Source of the DNA: Rhizobiaceae bacterium
GTDB taxonomy: Bacteria > Pseudomonadota > Alphaproteobacteria > Rhizobiales > Rhizobiaceae
Reading direction: 5' to 3'
DNA: 11,377 nucleotides
Assembly: GCA_913776675.1 (NCBI GenBank)
Contig: CAJYRE010000581.1
Location: 1-11,377 of the forward strand
Shown here piece by piece: positions 6,078 to 11,377 of this stretch. The position numbers and the translations under genes were made by a program. Numbering within the stretch: the first letter of the stretch is position 1; every line of letters begins with the position of its first letter. A model generated the notes under the pieces. That model saw only the letters and a list, made by a program, of their open reading frames with translations. It was not told where the DNA came from and did not search any database.

Positions 6078-7049
6078 TCAGCTCCCTCTCACGCGGGGGT
6101 CAATCAGCACATAGACGACATCCACCACCGCATTCGCCAGCACGACAAAAAATGAGGCATAGATCACCGTGCCAAGGATCATGGGAAGGTCGAGATTCAG
6201 AAGAGCCTGATAGGTCAGGCGACCAACACCATTGAGGCCAAACACCACTTCGGTCAGCAGGGCCGAGCCGCCCACCAAGGCACCAAAATCCAGCCCAAAC
6301 ATGGTGACAAAAGCAATCAGCGAGGTGCGGAGCGCATGGCGCAGCATGACGCGGGCCGGGCTTAAGCCCTTGGCGCGGGCGGTGCGGATAAAATCCTCTT
6401 GATAAGCTTCCACCAGATTGGCGCGCAGCACCCGGCCATAAATGCCGATGTAGAGAGCCGCCAGTGTGATCCATGGAATGATCAGGGTCTTGAACCAGCC
6501 AACCGGATCGGAAAACAGCGGTTTATAACCCAGCGATGGCACCCAGGAAAACAGCCAGGTATCATGAAACCGGCTCTGGGAGATCAGGTTCATCACCTCA
6601 CCCAGCCAGTAGACCGGCATGGACACACCAATCAGCGCCAGCACCATCAGGCCACGGTCGATGATGCTATCGCGGGTCATGGCGGCCACCACACCCACAA
6701 ACACGGCCCCCAGCACCCACAGCACCGCAGCCCCTGCCACAAGTGAGAGTGTTACGGGTGCAGCCTCAGCCACCTGCGGCACCACGCGCATGCCACGATT
6801 GACGTAAGAGGCAAGGTCTTGCGTTACAAACAGACGCTTCATCATAATGGCGTATTGCACGGGGAGGGCGCGATCAAAGCCGAACTCCTTGCGGATGGTT
6901 TCCACCGTTTCCGGCGAGGCATTGCGTCCGGCAATGCGGGCGGCGGGATCGGCCCCCGGTGTGGCAAAGAAAATCAGAAACACCAGCGCAGATATGCCAA
7001 ACAGCACAAAAACCATCTGGGCCAGACGCTGAACAATAGCAACACTCAT
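6078..7049 (-). CDS. Peptide ABC transporter permease, DppB/OppB type
   Basis: This is a 323-residue inner-membrane permease with about six transmembrane helices. The N-terminal helix (about 8-30) carries the typical FLIFFATPGADPAARIAG start of DppB proteins. The EAA-type coupling loop that docks on the ATPases is at 218-241 (EDFIRTARAKGLSPARV). The end reads VVYVLIDPRVR, as in the family. The ATG at 7049 has GAGGAG seven bases upstream; the frame is open to 7115 but that part overlaps the preceding gene. A ten-base gap separates it from the preceding permease C gene. The C-before-B order is the reverse of the classical dppABCDF order. Confidence 0.94.
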   Translation of the reverse strand: MSVAIVQRLAQMVFVLFGISALVFLIFFATPGADPAARIAGRNASPETVETIRKEFGFDRALPVQYAIMMKRLFVTQDLASYVNRGMRVVPQVAEAAPVTLSLVAGAAVLWVLGAVFVGVVAAMTRDSIIDRGLMVLALIGVSMPVYWLGEVMNLISQSRFHDTWLFSWVPSLGYKPLFSDPVGWFKTLIIPWITLAALYIGIYGRVLRANLVEAYQEDFIRTARAKGLSPARVMLRHALRTSLIAFVTMFGLDFGALVGGSALLTEVVFGLNGVGRLTYQALLNLDLPMILGTVIYASFFVVLANAVVDVVYVLIDPRVRGS

Positions 7050-7059
7050 AGCATGCTCC

Positions 7060-8100
7060 TCAGATGATCTTTGTGCGCGGATCCAGCGCGTCTCGCACGC
7101 TGTCGCCCAGCACATTCAGGGCCAGAACGGTCAGTACGATGGCAATGCCGGGAGCCAGCGCAACAATCGGGCGGGTGTACAAAAGGCCTTGTCCATCCTG
7201 AATGATGGTTCCCCAACTGGCATCGGGGGCCTGAACGCCAATCGACAGAAAGGACAGCGAGGATTCGGTGATAATGTTCAGCGCCATCATCAGCGGCACA
7301 AACACTATCAGCAGGGTGGAAATATTGGGCAGAATATCTTTCAGCAAAATGCGCCAGCGTGGAATGCCCAGACCAATGGCAGCCATGACAAACTCGCTGT
7401 TTTTCAGCGCCAACACGCGGCCTCTGACCGGGCGCGCCACATAAGGCACATAGATTATGCCAATAATGCCGATGGGCAGCAGCAGGCTGTTGGAATTGAT
7501 CTCAATCGGCCCGATGGTTATGCCTTGGGAGATCAGCACAATGGACAGAGAAATGGCCAGAAGATAGACCGGAAAGGCCCAGAGAATATCGAGAATGCGC
7601 GACAGGATCATGTCCGTTGTGCCGCCGAAAAAACCGGCACAAATACCAATCAATGCCGCCAGTATCAGACAGATGACAGTGGATGAGGCGGCAATCAGCA
7701 GCGAATTGCGCCCGCCATACAAGAGTCGGGCGGCTACATCACGGCCCTGGGTATCGGCACCCAGCAGATAGTGCCGCTCCCATGTCGGGCCAATCGGTGT
7801 AACCCCCAGCCCTAAACCTTCGGTGGAGGGTTGCATGACTTTGACGCGCTTGCCCTCAATCATCACCTTGCCGCTCAGATTGGAGCGAAAAGGATCGGTT
7901 TCCGCAACAGAGCTGGCATAAAGCGGCGCGGCCAAACTGGCAATGATGATCACCAAAAGCATGGTCACGGCTACAATGGCCGAACGGTCACGACGCAAAA
8001 TCCGCCATGCCCGATGCCATGGGCTGGAGCCACCGGTTGACGGTTTTGGTCCTTCAGCGGGCATGGCCGGAGTGGCTATCCCTTCGGACAGGTCAGTCAT
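7060..8100 (-). CDS. Peptide ABC transporter permease, DppC/OppC type
   Basis: This is a 346-residue permease. A Gly/Pro/Ser-rich cytoplasmic N-terminus (about 1-30) precedes the OppC_N region (WRILRRDRSAIVAV and first helix, about 40-62). A periplasmic segment follows, ending in the family motif LLGADTQGRDVAARLLYGGR, and then the five-helix permease core. The EAA loop is at 235-258 (SEFVMAAIGLGIPRWRILL), and the C-terminus is DSVRDALDPRT. The ATG at 8100 has AAGGAT six to seven bases upstream; the longer frame to 8151 runs into an intergenic hairpin and lacks family similarity. It pairs with the DppB-type subunit to form the translocation channel. The periplasmic insert after the first helix (about 65-115) is fairly long. 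Confidence 0.94.
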   Translation of the reverse strand: MTDLSEGIATPAMPAEGPKPSTGGSSPWHRAWRILRRDRSAIVAVTMLLVIIIASLAAPLYASSVAETDPFRSNLSGKVMIEGKRVKVMQPSTEGLGLGVTPIGPTWERHYLLGADTQGRDVAARLLYGGRNSLLIAASSTVICLILAALIGICAGFFGGTTDMILSRILDILWAFPVYLLAISLSIVLISQGITIGPIEINSNSLLLPIGIIGIIYVPYVARPVRGRVLALKNSEFVMAAIGLGIPRWRILLKDILPNISTLLIVFVPLMMALNIITESSLSFLSIGVQAPDASWGTIIQDGQGLLYTRPIVALAPGIAIVLTVLALNVLGDSVRDALDPRTKII

Positions 8101-8134
8101 GTCGTATCCTTCAATGGGCGCGTTTGTTGTTTGG

Positions 8135-8160
8135 AAAGGCGGCGCTTGCACGCCGCCTTT
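8135..8160. terminator. GC-rich intercistronic hairpin between binding protein and permease genes
   Basis: AAAGGCGGCG (8135-8144) pairs perfectly with CGCCGCCTTT (8151-8160) around a six-base loop. In the direction of the operon it starts 16 bases after the binding-protein stop codon. Downstream on that strand only TTTCC follows, so it is at most a leaky terminator; the long T run (8158-8164) is on the opposite strand. Such elements commonly protect the binding-protein mRNA end and reduce permease expression, which I infer here. Confidence 0.7.
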
Positions 8161-8175
8161 TTTTGACGAATACGC

Positions 8176-9873
8176 TTATTTCACCCAAGACTGGGACATG
8201 ACCCAGCGGTTCTGTTTGTTGAACAGGTAGTTACCAAGCCGTGCCGAGGTGAAATTGACGCTCTTTGGCGTGAACAGCGGAGCCAGAGGTGCCTGCTCCA
8301 TAAAGGCCTTGTCGATCTTGGCCCAGTTGGCATTGGCGGCTTGCGGATTGGTCACGGCCAGCGCCATGGTATCCTGCATCTGCTTATCCAGATCCTTGTT
8401 GCAATAGGCCGAGATGTTGATGGAGGAATCGCTGCCGGGGTGAATGCTATCGCAAGAGAGCAGCACGTTGATAAAGTCTGAGGCTGCCGGATAATCCATG
8501 AACCATTGCGAAACGCTGATCTGCACGTTGTTGTTGCTGTTCTGGATATAGGTGAACTGAATATTGCTGGAGATGGCCTTCATGGAGGCATCATAGCCCA
8601 GTTCATTCAGCAGGCTTTGCAGATAGGTGCCGATGCCACGGCTGACGGCCGTGTCTTCAACAATCACGGTCACCTTCTGGCCCGCCGTGCCGCTTTCCTT
8701 GATCAAGGCTTTGGCCTTGTCCATATCCGGCTCGCTCCAGCTTTCGCCGGGGTTCTTGGTGTAGAGGCAACTTGGTGCATAACCGGGGAAATCCGGTGGC
8801 AGGATCTGGCAGGTTGGGGTGCCCAGTACATCACCACCATACAGCCCCACCAGCGCATCCCGATCCAGCGCATAATTCACAGCCTGACGGACCTTGAGAT
8901 TGTTGAACGGCGGCAGGGTGGTGTTCATGGGCGCGTACCAGAAGGCCGCCAGCGGATCGATATGCATCTGCTTGGCGTATTTCGAACCCAGTTCCGGCAG
9001 ACGGTCTGTGGGTGGTGGGTCAAACATCCAGTCCACCTGACCATTCTGAATGGCGTTGATGGTGGCCTCTTCTGTCATGCCGAATTTATAGATGATCTGG
9101 TCCACATATCCATCCGGCTGGGCATCCACGCTCCATTCCTTGAAATGGGGGTTTCGCTTCAGCACCATCTGCTCATTGGGGTTGTAGCTGTCGATCATAT
9201 AGGGGCCGGTGGCCGGAAGCGGTGTGGTGCCAGCGTCCTTGACGGGGGCGTCGGCTGGCAGAATGCTGGCATGCGGAACGGCCAGCTTATCAAAGAACTC
9301 GGAATCGGGAGCCACCAGGTGGATGGTCACCGTGCCGGCTGCATCATCAGCAATCACGCCGCCATCCAGCGTGCAGGTTGCCCCATTGGCAATGCATTTG
9401 TCTGCGCCGACAAAGCCGTTATAGAAGCTGCCGGTGGTGGGGCCGTTCACCTTGAAAATACGCTGGAAGGAGGCCAGCACATCCGATGGCTTCAGCTCCT
9501 TGCCATTGGAAAACATAATGCCTTTGCGGATTTTGAACACATAGGTCTTGCCGCCATCCTGTGGCTCTGGAATGGCCTCGGCCACGTCCGGCACAATCTT
9601 GAAGCCTTCAGTGCCTGCGGCCTGCTTGAACTTGACCAGACCATCATTGGTCATCTGAAACACCTGCCAGAACTGGCCGGTGTAGTTGATGGCCGTATCC
9701 AGTGTGCCAGCGGCCGCCACGGCGGAAAGCACCATGGTGCCACCCCGGTGCTTGGCCATCAGGTCTGCGCGCTCATCCGCATGGGCAAAGCTTGCGAAGG
9801 CGGTTTGGGCCAGCAGGCAGCCCACCAGCAGGGCGGCCTTTCTTTTGGACAGTGTTTTCAATCCGATTGTCAT
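8176..9873 (-). CDS. ABC transporter periplasmic substrate-binding protein, family 5
   Basis: This is a 565-residue extracellular solute-binding protein of family 5 (DppA/OppA/NikA type), long for the family average. A Sec signal peptide is clear: positive n-region (K6, K10-K12), hydrophobic core, and probable cleavage after A32 in FAHA-DER. The mature part shows family features: VVPDVAEAIPEPQDGGKTYVFKIRKGI-type segments, FSNGKELKPSDVLASFQR, the TTPLPATGPYMI segment and LKVRQAVNYALDRDAL. Six cysteines remain in the mature protein, spaced as three likely disulphide pairs (C160/C167, C355/C369, C474/C491). Ligand specificity cannot be deduced; peptides are the default, but family-5 proteins also bind opines, sugars and other compounds. 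The ATG has AAGGGA about ten bases upstream. It follows the hydrolase gene by 46 bases and precedes the permeases, separated by a hairpin. Confidence 0.95.
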   Translation of the reverse strand: MTIGLKTLSKRKAALLVGCLLAQTAFASFAHADERADLMAKHRGGTMVLSAVAAAGTLDTAINYTGQFWQVFQMTNDGLVKFKQAAGTEGFKIVPDVAEAIPEPQDGGKTYVFKIRKGIMFSNGKELKPSDVLASFQRIFKVNGPTTGSFYNGFVGADKCIANGATCTLDGGVIADDAAGTVTIHLVAPDSEFFDKLAVPHASILPADAPVKDAGTTPLPATGPYMIDSYNPNEQMVLKRNPHFKEWSVDAQPDGYVDQIIYKFGMTEEATINAIQNGQVDWMFDPPPTDRLPELGSKYAKQMHIDPLAAFWYAPMNTTLPPFNNLKVRQAVNYALDRDALVGLYGGDVLGTPTCQILPPDFPGYAPSCLYTKNPGESWSEPDMDKAKALIKESGTAGQKVTVIVEDTAVSRGIGTYLQSLLNELGYDASMKAISSNIQFTYIQNSNNNVQISVSQWFMDYPAASDFINVLLSCDSIHPGSDSSINISAYCNKDLDKQMQDTMALAVTNPQAANANWAKIDKAFMEQAPLAPLFTPKSVNFTSARLGNYLFNKQNRWVMSQSWVK

Positions 9874-9919
9874 GATTTTTCGTTCCCTTTGTTTTTATCA
9901 GGTTATTGCGCGTTGATGC

Positions 9920-10813
9920 TCAGGCGGCTTTGGCATCCAGAAATGTCTGCACGACAGCCATGCAGGCGTCTCTTTCTTCAACATGCGGCATGTGGCTGGA
10001 GTGTTCGAAAATGTGCCAGCGCACATCCGGGATTTCATCAGCATAGGGCTGCACACAGGCCTTCGTTGCCTCGTCAAAATGGCCGGAGATCAACAGCGTC
10101 GGCACGTTGATGGTCGAAAGACGTCCCTCAATGGTCCAGTCCTTCATGGTGCCAATCACGTGAAATTCGTTGGGACCATTCATGGTGTGATAAACGGTCG
10201 GGTCGGCGGCGATGGCATCAAAGGTGCGTTGCACTTCAGGCGGCATGGGGACAATGCGACAGACGTGACGCTGGTTGAACACATCCGTGGCTTCAGCATA
10301 TTCGGCGCTATCTGTGGTGCCCGCCTGTTCATGCTTCAGCAGTGTGGCCTGAACGTCTGGCGGTAGCGCCTCACGCAGACGGTTGGCCTCCGCCACCCAT
10401 GTTTTCAACGAGGCGGGCGAATTGGCAATCACCAATGCCTTCAGGCCTTTCGGCTGATCAACCGAGAATTCGGCCCCCAGCATTCCACCCCAGGATTGGC
10501 CCAACAGACAATACCCATCCCGAATGCCCAGATGATCAATCAGGTTATGGAGTTCGGCCTTGAAGAAATCGACAGTCCAGAAGTCACCGCCCTTTTCAGG
10601 CAAATGCGTGGATTTGCCATTGCCAACCTGATCATAGTGAATGACGGCGCGGCCGCTTAAAGCAAGATCCTTGAAGCTGTCCACATAATCATGGGTGCAG
10701 CCGGGGCCGCCATGGGCGACGATCAGCGGTGGCTTGCCCGCTTGCAGATCGCCAGTGATGCGATACCAGGTTTGATAGTCGCCGTAGGGTGCAAAGCCTT
10801 CAATCAGCGACAC
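9920..10813 (-). CDS. Proline iminopeptidase-like alpha/beta hydrolase (S33)
   Basis: This is a 297-residue cytoplasmic serine hydrolase of the S33 proline-iminopeptidase family, without signal peptide. The oxyanion-hole motif HGGPG is at 34-38, the nucleophile elbow GQSWGG has S107, and the acid and histidine of the triad are best placed at D247 (SGHFDEAT) and H274 (SSHMPH). YDQVGNGKS (60-68) is the usual DQxGxGxS segment. A cap region lies at about 135-210. Family members release N-terminal proline or other residues from small peptides, and some act as amino-acid amidases. Its place inside a peptide-transporter operon suggests it cleaves the imported substrate. The start is GTG at 10813 with GGGAG about 11 bases upstream, a rather long spacing. 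It lies 28 bases after the ANTAR regulator gene. Confidence 0.9.
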   Translation of the reverse strand: MSLIEGFAPYGDYQTWYRITGDLQAGKPPLIVAHGGPGCTHDYVDSFKDLALSGRAVIHYDQVGNGKSTHLPEKGGDFWTVDFFKAELHNLIDHLGIRDGYCLLGQSWGGMLGAEFSVDQPKGLKALVIANSPASLKTWVAEANRLREALPPDVQATLLKHEQAGTTDSAEYAEATDVFNQRHVCRIVPMPPEVQRTFDAIAADPTVYHTMNGPNEFHVIGTMKDWTIEGRLSTINVPTLLISGHFDEATKACVQPYADEIPDVRWHIFEHSSHMPHVEERDACMAVVQTFLDAKAA

Positions 10814-10841
10814 GTCTCTCGATCTCCCGTTTTATCTGTTG

Positions 10842-11377
10842 TTATGATTTTCCCGCAAAGCTACGGTCCTGACGGCAGATGGCCTCTGCCGCATCCTCAA
10901 TGGTCATGCCCCAATCCATGGCCACGCGTCGCAATTGCCGCCAGGCATCGGCTTCGTTCGCGCTACCGCGCTGTAAAAGTTCAAGAATGGCGTGAACGAC
11001 GATGGGGCGTTGACGGAGCCTTGTTTCGAGGGTGCGAATGTCATTGGCCTGTGCTTTCGCACCCTCAAAGGCGTGGGCGGCAATCAGCAAGGCGCTATAG
11101 GCTCCGGTGGAGCCAACCGGTTTCAGCACATGGGCATTGGAGCCTTGGGAGAGCGCCCATTCGATCCGTCCCGGTGTTTCCGAACCAATCAGCGCAATCA
11201 TCGGCATGGGGGCAAAACCGGCAGGCCAGGGAAATTGTCCGTCATGGCCCATATCGGCATCAAAAAACACCACATTGGCGCTGGCGTGGCTTTCATCCAA
11301 CTGCGGCCAGACCACCGTGACGCGGATATGCAATGTTTCAAGCTGACGTTTCAAGGCCTCCACCGACGGATGATCCC
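10842..11377 (-). CDS. AmiR/NasR-type ANTAR-domain regulator, N-terminus cut by window edge
   Basis: The frame runs open to the window end, so the true start is probably outside; an internal GTG lies at 11363. The visible 178 residues show a receiver-like N-terminal domain (VVFFDADMG with an aspartate at the acceptor position, MIALIGSE, and HVLKPVGS with the conserved Lys-Pro). A helical linker likely to form a coiled coil follows (about HAFEGAKAQANDIRTLE). The C-terminal ANTAR domain (roughly the last 55 residues) includes LRQRPIVVHAILELLQRG, DAWRQLRRVAMDWGMTIEDA and AEAI. ANTAR proteins bind paired hexaloop hairpins in nascent RNA and prevent termination; AmiR does this for an amidase operon. 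Here the gene leads a hydrolase and transporter operon, so it probably controls that operon through a leader RNA to the right of the window. The 28-base gap to the hydrolase gene is too short to hold the target. Confidence 0.85.
   Translation of the reverse strand, partial: DHPSVEALKRQLETLHIRVTVVWPQLDESHASANVVFFDADMGHDGQFPWPAGFAPMPMIALIGSETPGRIEWALSQGSNAHVLKPVGSTGAYSALLIAAHAFEGAKAQANDIRTLETRLRQRPIVVHAILELLQRGSANEADAWRQLRRVAMDWGMTIEDAAEAICRQDRSFAGKS

Noticed and set aside
9816..9821. Possible lipobox (LVGC, residues 16-19) in the binding-protein signal peptide
   Set aside because: The hydrophobic stretch before it would be only about five residues. A normal signal peptidase I site after A32 fits better.
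9874..9919. A separate promoter or ANTAR RNA target between the hydrolase and binding-protein genes
   Set aside because: The 46-base gap has no paired hairpins and no clear promoter boxes; it holds only the ribosome binding site.
8506..10110. A 534-codon open frame on the + strand opposite the binding-protein and hydrolase genes
   Set aside because: The minus strand encodes two unmistakable protein families across the same span. The + translation shows no recognisable domain and looks like the mirror of GC-biased codons.

Overview
The window looks like a chromosomal segment of an alphaproteobacterium of the order Rhizobiales, most likely Rhizobiaceae. The main reason is a NepR-EcfG pair, a general stress response (GSR) module confined to Alphaproteobacteria. 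An AmiR/ANTAR-type regulator and a large family-5 peptide transporter operon fit the same group. No mobile element, tRNA, rRNA or CRISPR array was seen.

Left part (1-4056), stress-response neighbourhood. A soluble protein with an N-terminal receiver domain and a C-terminal HisKA_2-type histidine kinase (178-1218, +) faces a Crp/Fnr-family regulator (1238-1987, -). A 345-base spacer follows. Then comes a degenerate stand-alone receiver with a TTG start (2333-2698, +), which converges on nepR-ecfG (3530 to 2765, -) across a strong hairpin. A 55-residue UPF0391/DUF1328 membrane protein (3708-3875, +) is divergent from nepR. The clearest regulatory signal is three perfect copies of the EcfG promoter, GGAAC-N16-CGTT. 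They lie upstream of the Crp/Fnr gene, the nepR-ecfG operon and the UPF0391 gene, so the locus appears to be an autoregulated GSR island. The anti-anti-sigma response regulator PhyR is not in the window.

Right part (4057-11377), one long minus-strand operon. In transcription order it holds an ANTAR antiterminator-type regulator (cut by the window edge), an S33 proline-iminopeptidase-like hydrolase, a family-5 periplasmic binding protein, permease C, permease B, ATPase D and ATPase F. Spacing runs from 46 bases to a 4-base ATGA overlap. A GC-rich hairpin sits only between the binding-protein gene and the first permease. The simplest reading is uptake of a peptide or amide compound and its cytoplasmic cleavage, with RNA-level control by the ANTAR protein.

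Every gene belongs to a known family, and I see no wholly new system. The points most worth a second look are the stress-island architecture (receiver-kinase, pseudo-receiver, EcfG-driven Crp/Fnr gene), several unexplained inverted repeats, and the ANTAR-hydrolase-transporter coupling.
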